DNA from: Sulfuricurvum sp.
GTDB lineage: Bacteria; Campylobacterota; Campylobacteria; Campylobacterales; Sulfurimonadaceae
Length of the DNA stretch: 36,643 nucleotides
Assembly (NCBI GenBank): GCA_022729835.1
Contig: DZBC01000001.1
Coordinates: forward strand, 1 to 36,643
Direction: 5' to 3'
The translations under genes and the position numbers were made by a program. Numbering within the stretch: position 1 is the first letter of the stretch; the number at the start of each line of letters is the position of its first letter. The notes below the pieces were generated by a model. That model did not search any database. It was not told where the DNA came from and saw nothing but the letters and a program-made list of their open reading frames with translations. Below, in pieces: positions 23,893 to 31,671 of this stretch.

Positions 23893-24135
23893 ATGGAGCT
23901 AAAACTCGCCCGAAGCGAGCCAAGCGGCAAGCCAAAAAAGACCGATATCGAAAAGATTGACGAGCAATTAAACAAGCACGATACCACCATCATCTATTTT
24001 GATCGGGAAAATTCGCATAAGGATCTGCTGGAGCTTCAAGACCATTATGAGTCCAAAGGCCGAAGTTTCTATATGCGTGAAGTGCGCTACGGATTGGCCG
24101 ATACCGAGTACATGTATGAGGTTCATATCCTCTAA
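23893..24135 (+). CDS. HP0268-family small protein, putative nuclease
   Basis: An 80-residue protein aligning by eye with Helicobacter pylori HP0268, as I remember it: same length, central YFDRENSHKDLLELQDHYESKG, and C-terminal EVRYGLADTEYMYEVHIL. The H. pylori protein has an Smr-like fold and has been described as a nicking endonuclease and purine-preferring RNase. The remaining sequence here is charged, with no export signal. It is followed by miaB with a TAATG overlap; I recall HP0268 next to miaB in Helicobacter too. Whether nuclease activity is conserved, and why it pairs with a tRNA-modifying enzyme, is unknown. Confidence 0.82.
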   Translation: MELKLARSEPSGKPKKTDIEKIDEQLNKHDTTIIYFDRENSHKDLLELQDHYESKGRSFYMREVRYGLADTEYMYEVHIL

Positions 24136-25436
24136 TGTGCAAAAAGCTCTTTATCGAGACTTTGGGTTGTGCAATGAACGTGCGCGATTCTGAGCATATG
24201 ATCGCCGAACTGGGTGAACGCGAAGATTATGAGCTCACACAAGACGCGGCTGAGGCCGATCTGATCATCATAAACACTTGCTCCGTGCGTGAAAAGCCTG
24301 TACACAAACTCTTTTCGGAGTTGGGTGCTTTCAACAAGGCCAAAAAGAGCGGTGCAAAAATCGGCGTAGCGGGTTGTAGCGCCTCGCATCTTGGCCGTGA
24401 GATTATCACCCGCGCCCCTTTTGTCAATTTTGTGCTGGGAGCGCGTAATGTTTCGAAGATCACCGAGGTGATCCACCGCGATAAGGCAGTGGAGACGCAG
24501 ATCGACTATGACGAATCGCAATACGCCTTCAAAGATTTTCGCTCCAGCCCTTACAAATCTTTTATCAATATCTCAATAGGATGCGACAAGCAGTGTACCT
24601 TCTGCATTGTGCCACACACGCGGGGTGAAGAGGTCTCGATCCCTGCCGAACTGGTGGTCGCAGAGGCGCGCAAAAGTGTAGCGCGTGGAGCAAAAGAGGT
24701 TTTTTTGCTGGGGCAAAACGTCAACAATTACGGTCGCCGTTTCTCGGGGCTGCACGAGAAGATCAACTTCACGGGTCTGTTGCGCTTAGTCAGTGAGATT
24801 GAGGGGCTTGAGCGCATCCGCTTCACCTCCCCGCATCCTTTGCACATGGATGATGCCTTTTTGGAGGAGTTTGCACGCAACCCAAAAATTTGCAAGTCTA
24901 TGCACATGCCCTTGCAGTCAGGCTCGACTGAGCTATTGCGGCGTATGAAGCGGGGATATTCCAAGGAGTGGTTTTTGGACCGCGCCAAAAAACTGCGGAC
25001 TTTGATCCCTGATGTTTCTATTAGTACCGATATTATTGTTGGATTTCCCGGGGAGGGCGAGCGTGATTTTCTTGACACGCTCGAGGTGGTCAGCGCGGTG
25101 GAGTTTGATCAGCTCTTTAGCTTCAAATATTCGCCACGACCACATACGGAAGCAAGCCATTACACGGATATAGTAGATGAAGAGCTCGCCTCAAGACGCC
25201 TGTCGCATCTGCAAGATTTTCACAATGCGATTTTGGATCGACGCGCTGCGCGGATGTTGGGGAAAGAGGTGGTGGTCTATTTTGAAGAGGCCAAAGAGAA
25301 CGGCTTCGTTTCGGGGCGCAGCGATAACAACTTACTGGTGCGTGTCAAAGGTGATGCGTCGCTGCTAGGTACGTTACGCCGCGCTGAAATCGTACACACG
25401 TCACGGCTCTCTTATGAAGGTAGGCTACTCGGATGA
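24135..25436 (+). CDS. miaB: tRNA-2-methylthio-N6-isopentenyladenosine synthase MiaB
   Basis: A 433-residue radical SAM methylthiotransferase acting on A37 of tRNAs. The N-terminal domain has cysteines in ETLGCAMN, INTCSVREK and VAGCSAS for the auxiliary [4Fe-4S] cluster. The radical SAM motif CxxxCxxC is GCDKQCTFCIVPHTRG, and a TRAM domain ends the protein (about 370-433). The other MTTase here, rimO (30350-31660), has the same layout but is a different family, as shown by the MiaB-type N-terminus and HTRGEE. It shares a base with the previous stop and has ATGA with the next gene. Confidence 0.96.
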   Translation: MCKKLFIETLGCAMNVRDSEHMIAELGEREDYELTQDAAEADLIIINTCSVREKPVHKLFSELGAFNKAKKSGAKIGVAGCSASHLGREIITRAPFVNFVLGARNVSKITEVIHRDKAVETQIDYDESQYAFKDFRSSPYKSFINISIGCDKQCTFCIVPHTRGEEVSIPAELVVAEARKSVARGAKEVFLLGQNVNNYGRRFSGLHEKINFTGLLRLVSEIEGLERIRFTSPHPLHMDDAFLEEFARNPKICKSMHMPLQSGSTELLRRMKRGYSKEWFLDRAKKLRTLIPDVSISTDIIVGFPGEGERDFLDTLEVVSAVEFDQLFSFKYSPRPHTEASHYTDIVDEELASRRLSHLQDFHNAILDRRAARMLGKEVVVYFEEAKENGFVSGRSDNNLLVRVKGDASLLGTLRRAEIVHTSRLSYEGRLLG

Positions 25437-26065
25437 AAAAGCGCAAAAAGCGGCTAATCCGCTCTTTGGCGCTTTGGGCTTTGCCTCCCATCGGTGCTGT
25501 GTTGATTCGTATGATTTACCTTACATGTAAGAAAAAATTTCATGTCGAAGCGCCTATCGGTGAGCGGCCTGTGATCTTTGCCTTTTGGCATGGGGATTTG
25601 TTGATGCAGCCTTACATGTACGCCCATCTTCGCTCCTCTCCCAAAGCCAATGTCATTATCAGCGACCATTTCGACGGTATGATCATTGCCAAAATCATGC
25701 ACTATTTTGCGCTCGGAACGATTCACGGCTCATCCAATCGAAGTGCCGCAAGGGTGCTCTTTCAGGCGATTCGTACGCTCAAAGAAGGGTATGACATCGG
25801 CATCACACCTGATGGTCCCAAAGGGCCAAGACACGAAGTGGCTGATGGTGTGGTCGTGATGGCACAAAAGGCGCAGGTGGGCGTGGTGATTTACAGTTGT
25901 GTTCCATCGCATTATTGGCAGCTCACCAGTTGGGATCGATTTACAATTCCCAAACCTTTTAGTCGGCTTGATTTTTATGCTTCGGCACCTCTGCGGCTTG
26001 AAGGTATGGCGCTGGATGCGGCAAAGGCACGGATCAAAGAGGAGCTGATGCGTCATGCGTTTTAA
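25433..26065 (+). CDS. DUF374 lysophospholipid acyltransferase-family membrane protein
   Basis: A 210-residue protein with a basic N-terminus (MKKRKKRL) followed by one hydrophobic segment (about 11-30). VIFAFWHGDLL resembles the acyltransferase HxxxxD motif, ISDHFDGMIIAKIM is the DUF374 core, and ITPDGPKGPRHEVADGVVVMAQ is the substrate-phosphate motif. It is likely to act on lipid A precursors or lysophospholipids at the cytoplasmic face; DUF374 members have no assigned reaction that I can name. It overlaps miaB by four bases and the next gene by 11. Two palindrome copies lie in it (YLTCKKK and PYMYA). Confidence 0.85.
   Translation: MKKRKKRLIRSLALWALPPIGAVLIRMIYLTCKKKFHVEAPIGERPVIFAFWHGDLLMQPYMYAHLRSSPKANVIISDHFDGMIIAKIMHYFALGTIHGSSNRSAARVLFQAIRTLKEGYDIGITPDGPKGPRHEVADGVVVMAQKAQVGVVIYSCVPSHYWQLTSWDRFTIPKPFSRLDFYASAPLRLEGMALDAAKARIKEELMRHAF
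25521..25530. repeat. iterated palindrome TTACATGTAA
   Basis: Exact copy inside the DUF374 gene, extended to CTTACATGTAAG, read as Leu-Thr-Cys-Lys. Confidence 0.85.
25612..25621. repeat. iterated palindrome, variant TTACATGTAC
   Basis: Second copy in the DUF374 gene, 91 bases after the first, read in the third frame as Tyr-Met-Tyr. The final C avoids the TAA stop an exact copy would create. Confidence 0.7.
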
Positions 26066-26510
26066 CGGTTGGGTTTTGATTGCAGGGGTTGTGGCGCTTA
26101 GTCTGGGCTACTTTCTGTTTAACCCTTCTTATGAACGATCACTCGAAGCGAAGTTTTACTATACCATTGGTTCATACGCGGAGGCGGAGCGGCTTGCCAA
26201 AGAGGCGTTTGTGCTCAACTCCTACAACCGAATGGCTTCTACCGTGATGGTGCAGTCGCAGACGGCGTTGCGTTTTGTAGCCTACATTGAAGAGTCGAAG
26301 CATTACCTTGAAGAGATCTCCAAAATGGCCGCTTCGTCGCCAATCGGTGATGCACAACGTGCCAAAGTAAGAATGATCTGCGAGATTATGATGGCTCAAT
26401 TTGAAAAGATTTCGGCAACCGTCGTGACAGATCGCTCTTTAGTGGAAGAGGCGTCGTCGTATCATGACAAATTTAGGGTCTTGTATGCCAAAGTCGCTCC
26501 AAAATCATAA
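26055..26510 (+). CDS. small membrane-anchored helical protein (Cj0456c-like)
   Basis: A 151-residue protein. The N-terminal hydrophobic helix (WVLIAGVVALSLGYFLF, about 6-22) is likely an anchor with the rest in the periplasm. The remainder is all-helical and TPR-like (YTIGSYAEAERLAKEAFVLNSYNRMA). No catalytic residues are evident. It overlaps the acyltransferase gene by 11 bases and the recombinase start by 26 bases. I recall a similarly placed protein next to miaB and nusA in Campylobacter. Function unknown. Confidence 0.75.
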   Translation: MRFNGWVLIAGVVALSLGYFLFNPSYERSLEAKFYYTIGSYAEAERLAKEAFVLNSYNRMASTVMVQSQTALRFVAYIEESKHYLEEISKMAASSPIGDAQRAKVRMICEIMMAQFEKISATVVTDRSLVEEASSYHDKFRVLYAKVAPKS

Positions 26511-27339
26511 ACGCTCCTTTTTAGAATATTTAGGCGACCTGCGTGGCTACAGTGACGCGACGCTCAAAACCTATGATGAGGCCCTGACGCAGATGCTTAT
26601 ATACGCCGATATCGCGCAGGGTGATGGGGTTTATGAGATTAATCTTATGCGCTTGCGGCTACATATTGCCGCACTCAAGGCCAAAACCATTGCCAAAAAA
26701 CTGAGCGCGATCCGTAGTTTTGTACGTTATCTTAGAGATCGGGGCTTGTCGGTGTTGCTGCGTGGTGATGAACGCATCAAAGTGCCCAAAACACTGCCCA
26801 AGCCCGTATCGCATGGGCACATCATGGAGGCGGTCAAACAGGCGCCTATTCAGCCTCGTCTGGCTGTTTTGATGCTGTACGCGCTTGGGTTGCGGATTAG
26901 CGAGCTGTCGTCGCTACGGCTGGAGAACCTCTCTGAATCATGGGTGCGCGTTTCGGGTAAGGGGAACAAAGAGCGTGAGGTGCCACTGCTTGCTTCTTTG
27001 CACGATTTGATTGTGCTCTATCGAGAGCAGTATGCCCCCAAACGGTTTCTGTTTGAAGCAAGCGGCAATAGATTAAGCGAAAATAGTTTAAGATATTTGG
27101 TTATGAAGCTTTTTAAAGACTCAGGGCTGAAGGTGACGCCGCACCAGTTGCGCCACGCCTTTGCGACAGAGTTGCTTGCGCACCATGCACGTATCGGGGA
27201 TGTGAGCGCACTGCTTGGCCACGCTTCGATGGCAACGACGCAAATCTATACCAAGCTAGGTTCCGTACTCAAGATGGAAAATTATCTCAAAGCGCATCCG
27301 CTCTGCAAGGATAGTAGTGAAACTTCAGCGTCTCATTGA
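26485..27339 (+). CDS. tyrosine recombinase, XerC/XerD-type
   Basis: A 284-residue integrase-family recombinase. The N-terminal SAM-like domain has FLEYLGDLRGYSDATLKTYDEAL. Catalytic residues are visible as Arg137 (LGLRISELS), a Lys in SGKGNKEREVPL, His220 and Arg223 (HQLRHAF), His246 (LLGHASMATTQIYT) and the nucleophile Tyr255. I chose ATG 26485 (MPKSLQNHKRSF); an ATG at 26464 would add seven residues. This phylum usually resolves chromosome dimers with a longer XerH (about 355-360 residues), so this shorter protein may be a different Xer. It has no phage or transposon genes beside it and sits in a housekeeping operon, so chromosome maintenance is likelier than mobility. Confidence 0.88.
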   Translation: MPKSLQNHKRSFLEYLGDLRGYSDATLKTYDEALTQMLIYADIAQGDGVYEINLMRLRLHIAALKAKTIAKKLSAIRSFVRYLRDRGLSVLLRGDERIKVPKTLPKPVSHGHIMEAVKQAPIQPRLAVLMLYALGLRISELSSLRLENLSESWVRVSGKGNKEREVPLLASLHDLIVLYREQYAPKRFLFEASGNRLSENSLRYLVMKLFKDSGLKVTPHQLRHAFATELLAHHARIGDVSALLGHASMATTQIYTKLGSVLKMENYLKAHPLCKDSSETSASH

Positions 27340-28363
27340 CCACCTCTACGACACCATCTATATCGCGATTGTCGATCAGGGGCGCTACAAAGAGGTAGCG
27401 CTACAGATCGGGCGCAAGAGTGATCCTGCCCGTGTGGAAGTGCATCGCCTTCACACTCAAGGGGAGTTAGACGCTCTGATTGAAGAGGCGATTGGTGACT
27501 CTCCCTACTTTTATATTGCTCTACTAAATACTGTACCTGATCAAGGGGGATTGCCCGCGTGCGACAAGACGATGCGGAAGATGGCTGATCTGACACTCAG
27601 TGTGACGCTCTGCATGGAAGGGCGCTGGCTGCTACACTGTTCCAAAGGAGAGCTTGACCTTCTCCGTGAGCAACACCGTGTATACGGGCTTGATTTTGTG
27701 TTTTCTCCGTTTTCGGTACTGTCGCGTTTTTTTGCCGATAAGATCGGGAGTGTGTGGGCATTGTATGTGCTGGTGCAAGAGGGGAGTATCGCTCTGGCAG
27801 TCTTTTCGTCTGATCGGCTTGAGTATGCCCACTTTGCCACCACCGATGAAAGTGACATCGCCTTGATGGAGGCGAGTGCTTCGAGTCAGTTCGAATTCGA
27901 TGCTCACGGCGGCGCACAAGAGAAGCATGCGGAGGTGGAAGAGGATGAGTTTGATCTGATTGAAGAGATTAACACCCTTGAAGGTTTTGATGGATTTGAT
28001 GACATCGAAGAGCTCGATGATCTTGATAGTATCGAGAGTTTTGGTGATTTTGAGCAGCTGGAAGAGGCAAAGCCGACTATGCTAGCGCAAGATAGCAAAG
28101 AGCTACACCATCAAGAAGAGGGATTTAATCTCGATTATCATCGTTTTACTCTGGTGCAAAAAGCACTTTCGGAGTATTACCGCGATGCGCACTATCGGCA
28201 GGAGTTTGTCGAAGCGATCTTTGTTGCCGATGCGGTAGGGCTGAGCGGCGATTTTAAGCTTTATATCGAGGAAGAGCTCTTTATGACACCGATTATCCGG
28301 CGTATTGAGCTGGCCAAAGAGCTGTTGTCGCTGTGCAAAGAGGAAACGACCCATGCGGCATAG
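27317..28363 (+). CDS. PilM/GspL-like cytoplasmic platform protein (tentative)
   Basis: A 348-residue protein with GTG start at 27317 inside the end of the recombinase gene. The first ~190 residues are alternating strands and helices with IYIAIVDQGRYKEVALQIG and ALYVLVQEGSIALAVFSSDRLEYA, reminiscent of the actin-like core of PilM/GspL. A very acidic linker (about 212-258; FDGFDDIEELDDLDSIESF) follows, then a helical C-terminal domain (about 265-348). The next two genes look like the membrane-anchored PilN and PilO. The nucleotide-binding motif of PilM is not clear, so the assignment rests mainly on gene order and topology. Confidence 0.6.
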   Translation: MKLQRLIDHLYDTIYIAIVDQGRYKEVALQIGRKSDPARVEVHRLHTQGELDALIEEAIGDSPYFYIALLNTVPDQGGLPACDKTMRKMADLTLSVTLCMEGRWLLHCSKGELDLLREQHRVYGLDFVFSPFSVLSRFFADKIGSVWALYVLVQEGSIALAVFSSDRLEYAHFATTDESDIALMEASASSQFEFDAHGGAQEKHAEVEEDEFDLIEEINTLEGFDGFDDIEELDDLDSIESFGDFEQLEEAKPTMLAQDSKELHHQEEGFNLDYHRFTLVQKALSEYYRDAHYRQEFVEAIFVADAVGLSGDFKLYIEEELFMTPIIRRIELAKELLSLCKEETTHAA

Positions 28364-28865
28364 TTTCATTGCGCCAAGGCCTAAGCGTTTTTTGGCGCCG
28401 GAATTTCGGTTGGTTCTCTTCTTTTTTGCTACGACGCTGGTGATGTTGGGGGGGACTTACGCTTTTTTGGCGTATCAAAGCTGGAGCTACATGCAGCAGC
28501 GTCAAGCCAGTAGCGCACATATCGTGTCGATGCGTGCCGAGATTGTTGAGTTTGAGAAGGGCATCGCCTTTGTCGAGCGTGAGCGGCAGTTGGGCGAGGA
28601 GATATTCACCGCCAATACCGTCCTCAAGGAGAGCATTAAAAACCTATTCGATCTCGTCCCTGAACGCATTACGCTCACGAAGGCGGAATTGGACAAAAAT
28701 GCGTTGATTCTTTATGGGGTCACACCCACGAAAGACATCTACGAATTCATGCTGCATGCGCCTTTGCGCTCCATCTTTCACCGCAGTTACAGCAGTTTTT
28801 ATCCACTGGAAAATGGGTGGTTGCGTTTTGTTTCGACCAACTACCTTGACGAGGAGGAGCTGTGA
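28353..28865 (+). CDS. PilN-like bitopic inner membrane protein (tentative)
   Basis: A 170-residue protein starting at ATG 28353, 11 bases inside the previous gene. A short basic cytoplasmic tail (MRHSFIAPRPKRF) is followed by one transmembrane helix (about 18-40), a coiled stretch (VSMRAEIVEFEKGIAFVERERQ) and a small alpha/beta domain with LTKAELDKNALILYGVTPTK. This is the PilN layout: N-in, helix, coiled coil and ferredoxin-like periplasmic domain. The conserved PilN N-terminal motif that docks on PilM is not obvious. It overlaps the next GTG start by four bases. Confidence 0.6.
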   Translation: MRHSFIAPRPKRFLAPEFRLVLFFFATTLVMLGGTYAFLAYQSWSYMQQRQASSAHIVSMRAEIVEFEKGIAFVERERQLGEEIFTANTVLKESIKNLFDLVPERITLTKAELDKNALILYGVTPTKDIYEFMLHAPLRSIFHRSYSSFYPLENGWLRFVSTNYLDEEEL

Positions 28866-29428
28866 AGCTCAATCTCGCACGTCAGACGCTCTACATGTTG
28901 ATTGTGGCAATCGTGTTAATGGTGATCGTTTTTCTGTTTTCGCTCTTTTTTCTGATTCCTCAGGGCAAAACCTACCGTATGGAACGAATTTTGATGAAGA
29001 AAGAGGCGCTTCAAGAGCGTGAATATCAAGCGCTTTATGATGAAACGCACGCACATCTGCAGCAGCTTCGCAGCAATCACAAGCATGTGATCGGTGCTTT
29101 TGAAAACCGATTTGATCCAGCGCGTTTTGTTGATCTGTTCCGTGGCGCTTTTGATGCCCTTACCCTTTCACCGCTATTAACGGTGGAAAATAATGAGAGC
29201 GAATTTACGATCTATGAGGTAAACACCTCTTCGCGCATCGATTCACCACGTATTTTTTACGATTTTTTAGATCAGATCAACAAGAGTGAGTGGGTGATCA
29301 AGGTTAATTTCCCGATCCACTTTGAGCGTGAAGGAGCGCAGATTCGCTCCAGTTTTAGCATGCGTGTCTACGCTTTTGACAAAAGTGAAACGACCCAAGA
29401 GAATGCTTCGGGCTCTTCAAATAGATAG
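28862..29428 (+). CDS. PilO-like bitopic inner membrane protein (tentative)
   Basis: A 188-residue protein with GTG start (MKLNLARQTLYMLIV). One transmembrane helix at about 10-32 is followed by a coiled coil (ILMKKEALQEREYQALYDE) and a periplasmic alpha/beta domain ending ASGSSNR. That is the topology of PilO. PilP and PilQ partners and pilus ATPases do not follow; instead the 3' end overlaps the opposite-strand tilS coding sequence by 61 bases. It is likely part of a type IV pilus or type II secretion/DNA-uptake machine encoded elsewhere. Confidence 0.6.
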   Translation: MKLNLARQTLYMLIVAIVLMVIVFLFSLFFLIPQGKTYRMERILMKKEALQEREYQALYDETHAHLQQLRSNHKHVIGAFENRFDPARFVDLFRGAFDALTLSPLLTVENNESEFTIYEVNTSSRIDSPRIFYDFLDQINKSEWVIKVNFPIHFEREGAQIRSSFSMRVYAFDKSETTQENASGSSNR

Positions 29429-30357
29429 CCGCGCAGCAGTGCGGGGATACCCAGAGTGCGGCAGTGCTCTTTAAAAGTTGCCTCCATCACGCATCGGCGA
29501 TAGGGGGCGATATAGGTGTAGTGCGCTGTGATGGAGACAGCAAAGCGTCTGCCGACAACCCAATTGCAGCGCCCTTTGAGGGCTTGGCGATCTCCTTTGC
29601 GCATCAGATGTCCACGTGATTTAAGTATGCGGTCGATGACGATTTTGTTGTGCCGCGCGTCGCTTAAGGTGGTAAAAAGGGTCAACTCTTTGGTATGGTA
29701 GAGGTGCGGGGCCTCAAAAGCGGTGTCCTCTTCGAGATACTCAAAGCTACGCTTGATCCCCTGTGCATACTCAGCCAGCAGGGGGGTGGCGAAGCGGTGG
29801 CGGAAGCGGTTACGCGCTAGGGCTTCGTCGGTATTGCTTGCGTCTTCTAGCCATTGGATCTCTTGGTGGCGGAGATACTCCAGCAACTCCGCTTTGCTTA
29901 CATGTAAGAGGGGCCGGATCAGCGTGTAGCCTTCACGCTCTTCGATTGTTTGCATCCCCAAAAGTTCATACACACCTGATCCTTTGCAAAGCTGCATCAA
30001 AAACCACTCCAAACGATCACCCAGATGGTGGGCCGTTAGCAAGACATCATAACCGTGTTCACGTATAAGACGCTCGAAAAATTGGTAGCGCATGCGCCGT
30101 GCTTCTGACTCAAAATTGCGTTCGATAGGCGGCGCAATCATTTGATGGCAGGTTTTGTGGTGGATGCGGGCGAGTTCCATAGCCCCCTGCGCTTCGGTGT
30201 CACTTTGGGCTCGTGTGCGGTAATTGACATGGGCGATATCAAAAGGGCAACCTTGTTCTAGCAACAGGTGAAACAGTGCGGTAGAGTCAGAACCGCCGGA
30301 AAAGGCGAGGAGGGCTTTAGCGCCCTGAAGTGCCGCTAGTGTGTGCTGCTCAAGCAA
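29368..30357 (-). CDS. tilS: tRNA(Ile)-lysidine synthase
   Basis: A 329-residue ATP pyrophosphatase that converts C34 of tRNA-Ile(CAU) to lysidine. The PP-loop is SGGSDST at about residues 20-26. HVNYRTRAQS, AHHLGDRLEWFLMQLCKG and the NRFRHRF region are typical. It lacks the long C-terminal extension of E. coli TilS, as is common in this phylum. It overlaps rimO upstream by 8 bases. A TTACATGTAA copy encodes LLHVSK in its middle. Confidence 0.94.
   Translation of the reverse strand: MLEQHTLAALQGAKALLAFSGGSDSTALFHLLLEQGCPFDIAHVNYRTRAQSDTEAQGAMELARIHHKTCHQMIAPPIERNFESEARRMRYQFFERLIREHGYDVLLTAHHLGDRLEWFLMQLCKGSGVYELLGMQTIEEREGYTLIRPLLHVSKAELLEYLRHQEIQWLEDASNTDEALARNRFRHRFATPLLAEYAQGIKRSFEYLEEDTAFEAPHLYHTKELTLFTTLSDARHNKIVIDRILKSRGHLMRKGDRQALKGRCNWVVGRRFAVSITAHYTYIAPYRRCVMEATFKEHCRTLGIPALLRGYLFEEPEAFSWVVSLLSKA
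29898..29907. repeat. iterated palindrome TTACATGTAA
   Basis: Exact copy inside tilS (minus strand), extended to CTTACATGTAAG, read as Leu-His-Val-Ser. Confidence 0.85.
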
Positions 30358-31660
30358 TCACGCACCCAAGCAGCTTGTCGCCTGCACGCTCTGTGATGCG
30401 CACGGTGTAGATCTGTCCGAAGCCCAGCGCTTCGTCGATCTCACGGTCGTTGATGTAGATCTCTCCGTCCACATCCGGCGCCCAGATGAGTGCGCGAGCG
30501 CTGAGCAGAGATTCGTGTTCGTCGCTTTCGCCGTCAATGATCACCTGCAACTCTTGAGCAATAAGGGCATCGAGGCTTTTGTGGGTTACATGTAAGGCAA
30601 TATTACCTAGATGTTGCGCCCGTTGCTCGATGGTTGCATCGTCTAAATGGCCGTCCATGCCAAAGGCGCTTGTCCCCTCTTCGTCGGAATAGGAAAAGAC
30701 GTTGATGCGGTCAAACCCAAAGGTAGCGGCAAAATCGCAAAGCTCCTCAAGCATCACTTCGCTCTCTTGCGGATGACCGACGATGAAGCTTGTGCGCACG
30801 AAACTGTTCGGTAGCGCACGCATGGCGCGCAACAACTCAAGTGTTTTGTCGCGCCCGAATCCACGCTTCATCAGCCGCAGCATATCGTCATTGATGTGCT
30901 GGATCGGCATGTCGAAATAGTTGTGAAACACCTTTGATTCGCCTATACATGTAACGAGTTTGAGGCTGGTGGTGGAGGGGTAGAGGTAGAGAATGCGTGC
31001 GCTTTTGACCCCTTCGATCAGCTCGATGCGCTTGATGAGGTAGATCAGACCGTCTTGGATATTCTGGTCGCGCAGGTAAGAGCTGGAGTCTTGGGAGACA
31101 AAGCTAAAATCATAGTAGCCGCGCTTCACCAGCCCCTCTACTTCACGCGCCACCACATCCAGATCGCGCGAATGGAGCTTGCCTTTGAACGAGGGGATGG
31201 CGCAGAAGCTGCAATGCTGGTTGCACCCCTCGGAGAGTTTGATGTAGGCATGGTAGCTTGAGCCGCTCACCACGCGCTCTTCGGTGCCGATGAGGTAGAC
31301 TTGCTCGCTAAAGCGACTCTGTTTTTGCGCGAGTAGCTCGTCGATGCGGTCGTAATCGCCCACTCCGGTAAAGATGTCCACCTCTTCAAGCTCTTTGGAA
31401 AGCTCCTCTTTGTAGCGCTCGGAGAGACAGCCCGTCATCACAAGCACCGACTCCTCTTTTCGCTGCTCATGCAGATTCATGATGGTGCCCAGCGATTCGG
31501 CTTTGGCGGCATCGATAAAGCCGCAGGTGTTGACGATGATGACATCCGCTTCGCTTGCTTCGTCGGTGAGGGCGTAGTTTTGGAGTCGTCCCATCATCAC
31601 TTCGGTATCGACAAGATTTTTGGTACAGCCCAAAGAGACGACATGTAACTTTTTTTGCAT
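30350..31660 (-). CDS. rimO: ribosomal protein S12 methylthiotransferase RimO
   Basis: A 436-residue radical SAM enzyme that thiomethylates an Asp of ribosomal protein S12. It starts MQKKLHVVSLGCTKNLVDTE, the RimO hallmark. Auxiliary cluster cysteines are in SLGC, VNTCGFID and MTGCLSERY, and the radical SAM motif is CNQHCSFC in LSEGCNQHCSFCAIPSFKG. A TRAM-like C-terminal domain follows (about 370-436). Codons 2-4 contain seven A in a row. Three palindrome copies or variants lie inside, including one at the very N-terminus (KLHVVS). Expression is from the mirror-image promoter region at 31672-31697. Confidence 0.96.
   Translation of the reverse strand: MQKKLHVVSLGCTKNLVDTEVMMGRLQNYALTDEASEADVIIVNTCGFIDAAKAESLGTIMNLHEQRKEESVLVMTGCLSERYKEELSKELEEVDIFTGVGDYDRIDELLAQKQSRFSEQVYLIGTEERVVSGSSYHAYIKLSEGCNQHCSFCAIPSFKGKLHSRDLDVVAREVEGLVKRGYYDFSFVSQDSSSYLRDQNIQDGLIYLIKRIELIEGVKSARILYLYPSTTSLKLVTCIGESKVFHNYFDMPIQHINDDMLRLMKRGFGRDKTLELLRAMRALPNSFVRTSFIVGHPQESEVMLEELCDFAATFGFDRINVFSYSDEEGTSAFGMDGHLDDATIEQRAQHLGNIALHVTHKSLDALIAQELQVIIDGESDEHESLLSARALIWAPDVDGEIYINDREIDEALGFGQIYTVRITERAGDKLLGCVIA
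30586..30595. repeat. iterated palindrome TTACATGTAA
   Basis: Exact copy inside rimO (minus strand), read as Leu-His-Val-Thr. Confidence 0.85.
30945..30954. repeat. iterated palindrome, variant ATACATGTAA
   Basis: One mismatch, inside rimO (minus strand), read as Val-Thr-Cys-Ile. Confidence 0.65.
31639..31648. repeat. iterated palindrome, degenerate half (CGACATGTAA)
   Basis: At codons 4-7 of rimO, read as Leu-His-Val-Val on the minus strand; the left end is not conserved. Confidence 0.5.
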
Positions 31661-31671
31661 TCTATCTGCCC

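Noticed and set aside
26485..27339. Recombinase as a sign of an integrated phage or transposon
   Set aside because: There are no flanking repeats, tRNA gene, transposase or phage genes, and the gene is coupled to housekeeping neighbours.
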